Assembly: GCF_026210795.1 (NCBI RefSeq)
Contig: NC_089432.1
Coordinates: 434,001 to 498,000 of the forward strand
Direction: 5' to 3'
DNA length: 64,000 bases
Source: Rhizophagus irregularis
Taxonomy: Eukaryota > Glomeromycota > Glomeromycetes > Glomerales > Glomeraceae
Part shown: piece after piece, positions 49,781-61,244 of the stretch
How positions within the stretch are numbered: the first letter of the stretch is position 1
How the letters are laid out: every line of letters begins with the position of its first letter
Program-made: the position numbers and the translations under genes
Notes under the pieces: generated by a model
Seen by the model: the letters and a program-made list of their open reading frames with translations, nothing else
Told to the model about the DNA's origin: nothing
Databases searched by the model: none

Positions 49781-50409
49781 AAAACATTTTCACTAGAGAT
49801 CTACCAAAACAAAAACGTGACCAAATTTATAATTTTTTTCATGTTGTGAAAAGCGTTTAATTTAAGTGAAAGGGAAGTGTGAAAGAGAGGAAGGACGATA
49901 GAGAGGGAGGGAAAGGAAAAACAAAAAAAGTGAAAAGGGAAAAATAGAGGAGAGGAAAAAGGAAAGAATGAAAAAAAGGAAAGGAAAGACAGTATCATTT
50001 AAAATAAAGGGTGGCTAGAAAGACGGAAAAACGGAAAGAGATAAAAAAGGAAATAAATAACCAAAAATGAGTAAAAAAAATGCAAAATAAAAAAAAAGAA
50101 CGAGAAAAAAGAAATAAAATGAAGGGGAAAATGAAAAAAAATGGAAAAAATGAAATGAAACGAAAGGTGAAAATGAAAAAAAAAGAAAAAAGAAAGCGTA
50201 AAAAAGGGTGAAGTGGGTGAAGGAAAAGTGTGAGAGGGAGGGGGAAAAAAAGGGTAGAAGATTAAACTAAAAAAAAAGTTTAAAAAAATAAACTTATCGT
50301 CGTTAACTAACGGAAAGTCATGTCACACGTGTCACATGATATAATGCACGTGATTATTGTTACTTATTTTTAATTAATGTTACATAACGCAAATCTATAC
50401 GGTATCAGG

Positions 50410-50519
50410 ACATTTCGCCGAAAAATAATCTCTGGCCTGAGTTATTTATAATTCTGCATAATGTTGGCCCTATTTTTCGGCGAACCGTCCTTTCGGCGAA
50501 ATGGCTTTCGGCGAAATGT
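50410..50519. repeat. Small TTTCGCCGAAA inverted-repeat element
   Basis: About 110 bp bounded by ACATTTCGCCGAAA and the inverse TTTCGGCGAAATGT, with two extra TTTCGGCGAA words inside the right end. Similar words form clusters at 5030-5160 and 46155-46310. Confidence 0.5.
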
Positions 50520-50647
50520 ACCGTAACCAATCTATACAGGATTGAAATCTATACAGGATTGATAATTTATCACTACAGAAATTTATTGATAAAATTAAAC
50601 ATGCATTTAATATCGATATTTATCCCCAAAAAAATTTCCCGATGTGG

Positions 50648-51718
50648 TTTCATTGTAACAAATTTATTTATAGTAGTTATTAAATGCGGCTTTAATTCTT
50701 TTAACTAATACTAAAATGTGAATTTAATTGTAGATTATTTTCATTGTGATCAACTTAAATTCACAATTTTATCAATGGATATATTGAAATTGAAATTGAA
50801 ATTTAATTAATTTAATTGAAACGAAATGAAATAAATAAATACTCCAAATACCCTGCATTTAAATTCGCTAATGATTTAAGTAATATCCATTTTCCCAAAC
50901 TCGTATATCATTCATATGAAAATTTAATATTTGATATTACTTTTTTTATATTTATTAAAAACGGCCCCTGTTTTGACATATTTGCTAACCAAATTAAGAC
51001 ATACTTCCTTCCTTTTTTGGAATACAACTTTTTATTACAACGGCAGTAATTTACCACAATAGTATAAGTCTTCCTTGTTAGGTAAACAAATAATGATTTT
51101 ATTATATTACCAATAAAAGAATACCTAATTGCATCATATTGACTCATCGAGATAAAAATAGAAATATAATTTTATACAAGAATTATTGAACTCTGTTTTT
51201 TGCGCCTAAATGCGAAATTTTATAATAAAAACGAAACTAATTTGCTCACAAACATAAATAATAATAATATACCTTTATAAGAATAAAAAGAATTTTGAGT
51301 TTATGACGATACTTCGGATTTATCTGCTGTTTGAAATTCGGAGCGTAATGAAGCTTAAATTCATGTATGTCATACATCAGGATATTAACGATTATTTTGG
51401 AGAAATGGATCACTTAAAACATCAAATTCATCAAATTCTTAATATGGAGCATAATACTGAGTTTTATTTTAATAACAATAAGTATTTCCAATTTTCAATG
51501 AATTAATTAAAATAAGATAAAATGAATTTATTCATTTTGTCATTCACGAGTTATCAAAAGACCAGCTGATCCCGATGATCCTTATTAATAAATACAGATT
51601 TTCAGAGTTAATATTATCTACTAAGATTAGAAAGATTGGGAAAATCAAACATACTGTACATAATTATATATATACAAGGAAAGTTCGTTAAATTAATCAA
51701 ATATTTTTCACAACTAAA
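50648..51718. other. Intergenic region upstream of the P450 gene
   Basis: No supported gene. The small open frames at 50816-51147 lie on opposite strands over the same bases. A TATA-like ATATATATACAAGG lies at about 51664-51679, 40-55 bases before the P450 ATG. Confidence 0.4.
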
Positions 51719-53482
51719 ATGGCACTCTCAAATCTCATTTTTTCAATTGGATTATATAACACGTTTTTAATTTTTTTAACATTAATTATAGTATATACAT
51801 GTCGTTTTTATTATAAATATTTTACGCGTGAAAATCCATTACCTGGACCACTTCCGTTACCCTTTGTTGGAAATATTATAGATCGTGGTTTCGATGAATT
51901 TGCTGAATATACTGAACGAATGCAAAAAAAATATGGTGATATATTTGAAATATATTTTGGTTCACAAAAATTTATCATGTTGAGTAAATATGAATATATA
52001 CAAAATATGTTTGATCATTCATTAAATTCAAAATATATGAGACGTATTCCATATATTTCAGGATTAGATGAATTAGACGTGGCAGGAAAAGGAATAGCAT
52101 TAAATCATAATGTAAATGTTTGGAAATTTAACCGACATTTTATCTCTAGAGCTTTACTTACACCAAGTTTTTCTAAATATTCAGTAATTTGGACACAAAA
52201 TTTGGTTGAAGAAATGATGGATTATTGGAAAGATGGAGAAGATGATGATGGAAATTTTACAACTAATATTGTAGAATGGTCTCATAGGTTTACAACAGAT
52301 TCAATTACTCATTTCACTACAGGAATGAGAGTTCACGCTATTGAAGCACATTATAATGAATTATTATTATCTAGAAATAAAAAACCAAGAAAATCTATTA
52401 ATGATTTAAAGGATGCTACAAAGTTTTTTAAAAGTATTAAAACTTTAGTTATTGGAATTTATTTCTTTATTATAGTTCCGCCTTTCATTAGAAAATATTT
52501 TCCTTTTTTAAGTAATGAAAGTAAAAAACATTTACAAAATCGTGATTGGTTGTTTAGTAAAATTGATGAACTCATTAAAAGTAGAAGAAGAGAAATTGAA
52601 TATACACCTTTAAATCAACCATTAAGATTTGATATGTTAACCTCGATGTTAACCGCTTATACTGATCGAGATATTTGTGAAGTGAAATATTATGATGAAG
52701 TATATACAAATAGACCATTAACTGATGAAGAAGTTCGCGGAAATTTATGGGAGACATTTGTTGCAGGAATTGATACGGTAAATACATATTTATATTTTAT
52801 CGCTATGGCTCAGGAATTATATTGAATGTCACGGGCCAAAATTTTTGTAGCGCCGGACAATCACGTGACATTAGCGATGAGTGTAACTAACGCTTTATTT
52901 GCATTTTAGACTGCCAATTTATTTACTTTTGTTGTTTACTTTTTGGACAAATATCCAAATGTTTTAAGAAAACTTCGGGATGAATTGGATTTATTCTTTA
53001 AAAAATTAGGTGATCGTCGCTTAGATTTAGATTGTTTATCACAACTTGTTTATACTGAAGCAATAATTAAAGAGATCTTTAGAATATATACACCAGCACC
53101 TTACACTGCACGAAATAGTACCGCAAAGGATATTGTGGCAGGTCTCGTATGGCCTGAAGGAACACAATATATTATAAATATTCATGGTATAAATAATAAT
53201 GAAGTATATTGGGATGAACCTGAAAAATTCAATCCTGAAAGATGGTTTAATAACAAAAAGAGTGAAAAGTTAATGCCTCACGTAGTATTTGGTGGGGGTC
53301 GTAGAGTTTGTCCTGGTAGGAAATTGTCTTATATTGAACTTAAATGTATGATAGCTTTAATATATCATAAATTGGATATTGAATTAGTAGTTAAAGATAC
53401 TCCTTTGAAAACTAAATTTGTGCTTATTAGAGCGTTCCCTGAATTAAATGTTCGAATTAAACCTAGACAAAATAATATTTAA
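51719..53482 (+). CDS. Cytochrome P450 monooxygenase
   Basis: Exons 51719-52777 and 52910-53482, joined over a 132-bp GT-AG intron, encode about 543 residues. The N-terminus has a membrane anchor (FLIFLTLIIVYTCRFYY) and a Pro-rich hinge (NPLPGPLPLPFVGN). After splicing the I-helix reads AGIDTTAN (oxygen activation), followed by the ExxR motif (KEIFRIY), a PERW motif (NPERWF) and the haem-binding loop FGGGRRVCPGRK with its Cys ligand. Length and motifs are complete, so this should be an active, ER-anchored microsomal P450. The substrate cannot be predicted. The intron carries a 9-bp inverted repeat (AATGTCACG...CGTGACATT, 52825-52872). Confidence 0.92.
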
Positions 53483-53620
53483 AAAACTAATATGATTCCT
53501 TTTTTTTTATATCTTATCATTAATATAATATTAATTTTATTATTATTATCATATTATTTATAAAATTAAAGTTCTTACCCCCTATATCATTAAAAAATTT
53601 TTAAATAAAGAATTTAGATT

Positions 53621-53915
53621 CCCTATAAAAAAAGAAAATTCGGAATTTGTCCTGAAAAGTATGGAAAATGTCCGGAAATTTTCCGTGCGTCCGGAAAACA
53701 TTCGGAAACGGTCACGTTTTGGAACATTTTCCGGACGCACAAATTCCAGACATTTTCTTGACACTCCAGAATTTGTCCGGAATTTGTCCAGAATCGAGCG
53801 TCCGGAAAATGTTCCAAAACGAGACCGTTTCCGAATGTTTTCCGGACGCACGGAAAATTTCCGGACATTTTCCATACTTTTCAGGACAAATTCCGAATTT
53901 TCTTTTTTTATAGGG
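53621..53915. mobile_element. CCCTATA foldback MITE (ATT target site)
   Basis: The 295-bp element starts CCCTATAAAAAAAGAAAATT and is a near-perfect inverted repeat over almost its whole length, ending TTTTTTTATAGGG. ATT flanks both sides (53618-53620 and 53916-53918). The arms are rich in TCCGGAAAAT/TTTTCCGGAC words. The four overlapping open frames seen here come from the symmetry. Confidence 0.85.
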
Positions 53916-53918
53916 ATT

Positions 53919-54660
53919 AGTTTAAATTATATATAAAATCATATAAATATGTTATAACACACTCTATATTATTAAATGATTTTTTAAATTATTATCAATT
54001 ATCCTCATAAGTTCATGCAGATTTTACATAATTGTTATTTAGGTCGGTTGTCTCATATTACTATGTACTAGGAAAACGAAAACCGTTTAAATCCTTCGCG
54101 TTGCATAACTCGCGATCTACATTTATTTAGCATATTTCAGGGGTCAAACAGGAAGTGTTACATAAATTGTGATACATATTCAAAAAAAGAAATAAAATTG
54201 TCGATTGTGACAGGGGGGTTAACCCAAATTTTGCTAGTACAGTAAATAGTCTTTCGCTAACGCTTCGGACAATTTATAAATATGATCTCCCTTTTGCTTC
54301 GTTAAAATAAATAAATTAATAAAATGAATAAATGATGATTTCTATTTATAATGAGTAAATTAAGTATAGAGAAATGGAGATTTCGGTTTATTATAAGTTA
54401 AAATAGTAAAATAATAAAAATTTAAGGGAGATTGTCGCCTGGGGTTTTTTTTTCAAATATGCCACATGATGTACAATATAGAGTAAATTTATTGATCGGA
54501 TTTTTTAATTTTTGATCGGCTAAATTAAAATTTTATCGCAAAAGATATTTTAAAAAAAAAATTTTTTTGCAAACATATTTATTATAAATAATCTTATCTA
54601 ATGAAATTTTATTTGCAAATATTAAAATTTAAGTCACATATTTACGATTTTAAAGAAAAA
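53919..54660. other. Intergenic, no gene seen
   Basis: AT-rich. A CGCTAACGCTTCGG word near 54255 recalls the start of the hairpin cluster at 43833. Confidence 0.35.
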
Positions 54661-55545
54661 AATCAATGTATTTTTAATGAAGTAAAACAAATAAAAGAAA
54701 CAATAACAATAAATAAAAAGATAAGTAAATTACAATGATCAAGGAGAAAAATGCTAATAAAAAAAATGAAATAACAATGGAGTAATGGAAAGTAATAGGA
54801 GACGAAAGGGAGTAATGGTAGGAAATAAAAAAGAGAAATACTAGGACATGATGGGAGATGAAGAGAAGTGATGGGAGACAAAAAGGATTGATGGGAAGAT
54901 GAAGAGGAGTGATGGGAGACGAAAAGGAGCGATGAGAGACAAAAAGAAATGATGGGAAGTAAACAGGAGAGAAAAAGAAATAATGGAAAATGAAAAGATG
55001 TAATAGAAAATAATGGCAGATCAAAAGTATGGAATAATGAGAAGTAATAGGAGGTGAAAAATGATGAGAGACAAAAAATAAAAAAATGATCATGATATAC
55101 GAGGTTGGTGAGCAAAAAATAATGATAGGAAACCAAGTAAAAAATAAAACCATAAAGTAAAAAAAAAATGAAGTTAGTAAGAAATGAAATATAAGATAGA
55201 AATGAAATAAAAAAAAATAATAAATAAAAAACATACCTTTATTAATTGTAGAACCAAAAAAGAACTAAAAGGTCTAAAAAAATGAAATAAAATTAGTGAA
55301 AATGAAATATGAAACAGAAACGAAATAAAAAAAAATAAAATAATGAGTAAGAAACAAAAACGTAAAGTGGAAAATAACTGAACCTTAATTTCAAAACTGG
55401 AAGGACTAAAGAACCTAAAAACACTGAAATAGAGATAAAGTGTAAGAATATAAGTTAGAAATAAAAATAAAAGAAAAAAAGAAAAATACCTTGAGACTGA
55501 AAGAACCGAGGGAACGAACCTATACTGAAAATGAGATTCGATAAA
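54661..55545. repeat. Purine-rich degenerate tandem repeat
   Basis: Between about 54780 and 55110, units of roughly 18-24 bp resembling GATGGGAGACAAAAAGGAGT recur with much drift. The flanking purine-rich sequence has the same strand bias. The long hydrophobic open frames on the opposite strand are the translation of this composition and not genes. Confidence 0.5.
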
Positions 55546-55917
55546 CAAATAAACATGTGATCATGTGGTCAATCTGGCCAATCAAAAATATTAACCAATA
55601 TTTATAATGGTTGCTATCAGATCATGTGTACGTTTTGATGGCAAAGTTAGTATAGCTGATTTAGTTCTGGTTACAGAATTTTTTTTTAATTATTTAACTT
55701 TCAGCTATTACTGTCCTTTATGGTGCTTTAGAACAGTATGAAGGGCTGCAACAAATTGTATTGCCAAAAATTTTTGCCTTCCTTTTTTTTATTTTATTTT
55801 TTTATGAATTTTTTTTACTAACATTCTTTTATATATAATTGTTATTTATTATGTCTTCTAGGTTCAATTTAGGATCAGTGCTGCAATATAATTGAAATAA
55901 ACATATAATTAAATTAT

Positions 55918-57090
55918 CAAGGTTAGTTCCCATTTGGTTATTTTAGAAATTTATTTTATTGAAAAATTTTTTTTCGAAAAAAAAGTTTTATTTTTTTTTA
56001 ATTCAATATGCCCCGAATGAGTTGTTAAAAAGGGAATATTTAACCAAAAGTAGAAGTTACAATAAAAAATGAATTTTTTCGGGTCATATTTTTTCCGATG
56101 CACTGGTCTGCATCAATAAATAGCAGTCACGTTTCCAAATTCTTGAAAAAGTCTGTCAAATTTCAGTGTTTTATAGTATAGTAAACATACGTAAAATTTC
56201 AAACAATTTATATATTTTAACATCCTTTTATTTAAATAAACTTAAAAGCTCCAATAGAATCTAAATAAAAAAAAATGTTAATGCAAGCTTAATTTTTGAA
56301 AAATTTTAAGATTGTAAGAAAAATTTTTATCAACATGTTCTTCAATGATGAAATTGGTTGACAAATAGGTATGAATTGAATATCTTCACAAATAATACTA
56401 ATAAAACTTATTATATAGGTGTACAAAAGTCGTTATATTAATATAATTTAATAATTACATTCAATAGTAATTTTCTTATGTTCTCAGAAATTTGACGATA
56501 CTATTATAAATGATTATTATGAATTAAGAATCCTGTTATACTCACAAATATACTTACAAAATACATAAATATGTAGTATTAAAAAAGAAAATTTTCTTTT
56601 AAAAAAATTTCTGGGTATCATGACTATCATATGCTTAAAAAATAATTAAAGTTAAATATATAAAATTAAATCTATTTTTGATAAAAATAGATGTCAAAAG
56701 TTACAATAAATGATTCCTTAATTTAGATTGGTCCATGTGCTATTACTGTACGTAATTCTAATTTTTGTATATTAATTAAATTTGAAAAAAAAAATTCAAA
56801 AAATCTAATGGCAAATAAAATTATAGGCATGTTTTATTATCCATTACGTAAACAGCCATAATGCTGATCAATGAAATATAGCCCGAAGAAATAAAAATCA
56901 ACGAAAAACATGGAGAAAACCGGTGATAAAAATTCGCCATAACAAATACTGTAAACGTAAACAAGAGTTCATGTTTAAAGGGGAATTAGGACTATAAAAT
57001 GTAAAATATATGAAATGTGATTTATTTTCATTTCTAATAAAATCATGACATTCGAATTTATAATAAATACTTTTTAACCATAATTGAGTT
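55918..57090. repeat. Second copy of the Sel1-kinase 5' region
   Basis: Matches 29628 to about 30765. It includes the start codon (ATG at 55933 on the minus strand) and the first five codons (MGTNL), after which similarity to the Sel1 gene stops. A promoter-like region is thus retained with only a stub of coding sequence. It runs into the large duplication. Confidence 0.65.
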
Positions 57091-57706
57091 ATAAATTAAA
57101 TTGATAATTGAAAATTTTACAATAATTTATTATCTTTAATACATACCAAAAGAATGAGAAAAAAAAATCTGAATATTAAAACAAAATATATATATAAAAT
57201 GGTTATAATACAGTAAATCGTGTATCAGGCAATATTTACTAAATCACGGGATACCGGATAAATCACTTATTCGCTAACGCTACCTAAAGGTAGCTTATTA
57301 TAATTTGATTGGTTGATCTCGGGCTTCTGCAGAGCCCGGATCAACAAATCAAACTTGATTTACCCAAATATAAGTTATTCGGCACTTCGTGCTGAATAAT
57401 TAATTATTAATTATTTGTCAGCAATTCTAATAATTAGCAAACCAATGATCAAGATGCACGGGAACTGAATGATCAAAAATCTATTGATTTTAATAATTAA
57501 TAAAATGTGTTACTAATTTTTTTTTTAAAAAAAAACAACAGTTATACAGATTCAAATAGTGAAGGTGACGAATAATTTATACTAATTATACTACAAATTT
57601 ACAAATTTCTTACAAAATATATGAATGTAGTAAATTTTACAAATTATGATTAATTGAATAATAGCCACAAATTTAAAAAATTGTCTTAAATTTTAAATTT
57701 TAATAA

Positions 57707-60700
57707 GAATTTTTATAACTATAACCGGTGGTTAACATCACCGGTATCACGTGACATTATAAAATCATGTGACTTCGACATTTTTTACGATCAAAAAAAT
57801 TTTATTTTTTTTAATAAAAGACAAAGTACAAAAATCAATATTATAACTAAATTTAATTGGCTATATATCATTGATTTTGTTTATTACATGTCCTAGCATT
57901 GTGACCTGGTTCCCCACAAACTTTACATATATAGGTTTTCCGATTTGATGTATTTTCGCTCCTTTCTTGTCTTTGTGTATTAAAATCACTACTAGTATTG
58001 GTATCAAGTACATTAAAAGGCGTTCTTGATGAAGACGCTTGCTGAGGATGTTGTTGCACTTCACGTACATACAAGTTAGGATCAGATGGATTTATTGCAC
58101 TATTTTTTGTACTAACATGACGTGAATTTGTCTCTGAGGCTGACTTAATCCGTTTATTTGGTGGACGTCCACGTCATTTCTGAACTATAGGATCTAAAAT
58201 CTGTAGATTTTCTTCATTGTTTTCATCGTTGTTTGCATCTTTAATAATATTTTTCTTGCAATTAATAAACTTATTAATCATATCAATAATTTCATTTTCA
58301 CATCCCAAATCAAGAGCTAAATTAAGAGCTTTCTTCATCTTTCCAAACCCATATGCATACTTAACTTTCCTTTGTAAACATTGTTTAATATTATTTGTAA
58401 ATACGTCTGGTATTCTAAGTTGCTTAAATATATGCAAATCAGTTACTAAAGCAGTATTGTTATCATCTTGTTGAAACTGTGTTACTATTCCAACAGTTTC
58501 ATCTTGTAAATTTGCTTGAATGTATTGATCTTGAATATCCTCTATATACCATCGTCTGGCAATAAGACCAATGTTAAATTTCGCCACCTTTGAATTCATC
58601 ATAACTTGAAAATAATGTGAACATACAAGTCCACAATTAATTATAGCCAAACAAGTACATAAATGACCACCATCTATTAATAATATAATATAATGTTTGT
58701 AGGATTTGGTAAGGCCATAAAGTTCCCAAATTTCTATAATGTCAGACAGTTCTATTTCTTCAAATAAAGAAAATAGAGAAGTTTGCGGTCTATCCAAATG
58801 ATCTTCAAGAAATCCTTCATTATAGTTACATTGATCATCGTCCTAATTAAGAAATGTAACATTTCGCATATAGTTATATGACATCAGTGGCTTTTTTTTT
58901 CACTTCGTTACAAATCTCAAAACACTAAATTTTTAAAGTTTCATACCTTTATTGTATCAATTGACTCTTTAGAAATAATCTTAGCATGATATAACAAAGA
59001 ACCAAGAATTTGTTGTTGTTGAACTGACAAAATATGAGGAGTTAAATATTTCTTCATTAATTCAACAACCTTAGGAAATATGGGTTCAATAATTGAGGGT
59101 GCCTGGTTAGTTGGAAGACTTTGAAGATATGCATTATGTCGAGCCCATTGTGCTTCATTGTCTAATAATTTTTGAATTTGAATATGTAAATTACACAGTG
59201 AAGTAGTACTACCGGTGCCTTCTTTAATTAAATGGTTTATGACTTCAACTCTTTGTGTACTTTGAATACCCGCTGTAAAACACTTAGTTTGATAGCATCT
59301 TGCCCATGCTTGATGACAATTATTCAAAGTTCGATTAAGACACTCTTAAGTTTGTGGATATTTTTCAAGTAATCGTGTCCAACGCCAGTGAAAATCATTC
59401 ACAAATAGACTATTTCGGGTATGTAGAAATTCCTTATAAAATGATTGGTATTTTTTGCCTAATTTACCTGCTAAATTTTTTTGTAGGTTTTCTTGAATGT
59501 GAAAAATGCAAAGAAAATGATGTGATTCAGGGAATTTTGATGTCACTGCATTTAATAAAGCAGGATCTGCATCAGAAAATAAGCAAGTAGGCGGATTATT
59601 ATTAGTTGTTTGAAGAAGACAATCAAGAAACCATTCATAACTTTCAATTGTCTCATCTTCTGATAAACATTGAGCAACAAGACGGCTTTTAGTATTATTA
59701 TCAACTATGACTAAAAGAGTTAAATACATATCAAACCAATTGGTTCGGCATGTATTATCAGTTTGTACAATATCATTATATCGCAAAAGACACTGATGCT
59801 GATTAGGAGACATCCAGAATAAGCCCACAAGACGATTATCAAAAGGATCAAGTCTTGTGTAAATAATCCACCCAGGTTCTTGATCTTTTAGCTCAAATAA
59901 CTTGTTAATCATATTCTGAGCATCTCCATGTCGATTGGTAAGTGGTGATTTAAACTTTTGAATTGCATTGTAAAGATCTCTTTTATAAATATACTGATCT
60001 GGAAAACTTGCAACCAATAATGGATATATTTGTTTAGATCCCATATTTCCTTTATTAACATAGAATTCGATCCTTTCAAGTATTTCATTTGATAATTTGC
60101 GATAAGGTGCGTGTAAATGTATATCAGTGATCATACTATGATTATGTTCACCAGTAATGCTCGTGATGCTTACTTCTGTTGATGATTTAGGCATTGTAAG
60201 ATTTATATGCCATGGACACATAATTTTTCGAGATGAACGTTGTCGTTAATGAGTTATATCAATTATTTGATTAGAAATAGGTTTACCCAAAAAAGAACAT
60301 TCAAATGTTCGACGTCACACAATTCCATTATTATCAGATTCAACGCGTTTTCTTCTCAAGGAAAATCCAGCAAATTTAGCATATTGATTAAGCTTTATTT
60401 CTGCATCCTCCCATGTAGAAAATGAAGTACCAACTTTAATTTCAATATTAGATTCATCTGACATTATACCTTCTAGTTGATCATTTAGGATATTAGATAC
60501 ATATGTTTGGTTATGTTTATCTTTATCCATACTTGTATATAATAGCAAAATCAAATGAAAGAATAAAACAGTTGAAGTGTAAAGGATAAAGATTATAGAG
60601 AAAAGTAATGTGTTCAGCAAAATAATAATTTAAACGTGTTTAATGGGGGAGAGTAATGGGAGAGTAATGGAGAGTAAGAAAAGACATAAGCCAATTAAAC

Positions 60701-60896
60701 AATAAACAATAAATGAAACAATAGATCAAATCTCATTAGTGCGTATCATTACTAAATTTAGATAATGCACTAAGCATCTTTAAATTAATTTTACTATTTT
60801 TAAACAATAAACACGAAATTTAATAATAATAAACATATAATGACAATATCACGTGACTGCGGTGATTTTAACCACCCGTTATTTGAAGTAATTACC
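57707..60896. mobile_element. Complete Mutator-like element with 9-bp duplication
   Basis: The 3,190-bp element is flanked by TTTTAATAA on both sides (57698-57706 and 60897-60905). The uninterrupted target is present at about 44263-44271 in the other duplicate. Terminal inverted repeats of about 50 bp share GGTGGTTAACATCACCGG-like sequence and a subterminal TCACGTGA. A FAR1/MULE transposase gene occupies the minus strand. Confidence 0.9.
57868..60530 (-). pseudogene. FAR1/MULE transposase with four nonsense codons
   Basis: From an ATG at 60530 the gene keeps one frame to 57868, apart from one 104-bp GT-AG intron (58843-58946). In order it has a FAR1-type zinc DNA-binding region (a Cys in TFECSF, MCPWHINL, GEHNH), the MULE catalytic core (VQTDNTCR and LFSDADPALL giving the two Asp, then CIFHIQENL), a SWIM zinc finger (CTCLAI...CSHY), an AT-hook-like GRPPNKR and a CCHC knuckle (CKVCGEPGHNARTC). 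Stops occur in frame at 60315-60317 (TGA), 60246-60248 (TAA), 59346-59348 (TAA) and 58174-58176 (TGA), but there is no frameshift, so inactivation is recent or the stops are edited or misread. Function: nuclear transposase. Confidence 0.85.
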
Positions 60897-61244
60897 TTTT
60901 AATAAATCTTACAAAAATTATACATTTAAATTTTAGTAAAAACAAAATTTGATTAAACTCTAGTACTCTACAAATATTGAATGAAAATTGGACAATAATT
61001 ACAAAAACTAAATAAAACTGTACAATTTCATACGATGACTTTTTACTGGGGTATGTTATCATTTTTTGGAACCTGTTGTCTATCCTCTACTAGGTTCTTA
61101 TACTGTCTGATATTTCTCAGTTAACGACGTCCTTCCTATAAAATATTTTATCCGTTATTTCTGTAAAAAGTCCGTAAAAATGGGCCTTTCGTGAATTTAT
61201 TCACGGAAAATGATCCGTGATATAAGGTGATTAATTCTGGAAAT

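Larger units (their letters stand above)
48041..50647. mobile_element. Candidate 2.6-kb TIR element without coding capacity
   Basis: The left end reads CATCGGGAAATTTTTCTAGG and the reverse complement of the right end CATCGGGAAATTTTTTTGGG, with similarity continuing about 10 bp inward. No TSD is certain. The interior holds an array of units, each with CCTACAAAAAA-like sequence and a GAAACGTT...AACGTTTC hairpin (48330-49650), followed by a purine-only tract (49850-50270) and a small inverted-repeat element (50410-50519). No transposase was found. Confidence 0.45.

Noticed and set aside
53582-53936. Four overlapping open frames on both strands
   Set aside because: They arise from the near-perfect inverted repeat of the foldback MITE; the predicted peptides are the same on both strands.
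54663-55548. Three long hydrophobic minus-strand open frames
   Set aside because: They are translations of a purine-rich degenerate tandem repeat, rich in F, S, L and I, overlapping in several frames, with no domain or splice structure.
60531-60620. Hydrophobic N-terminal extension of the MULE transposase
   Set aside because: The upstream ATG would add a membrane-like segment before a nuclear DNA-binding domain. The ATG at 60530 is more sensible.
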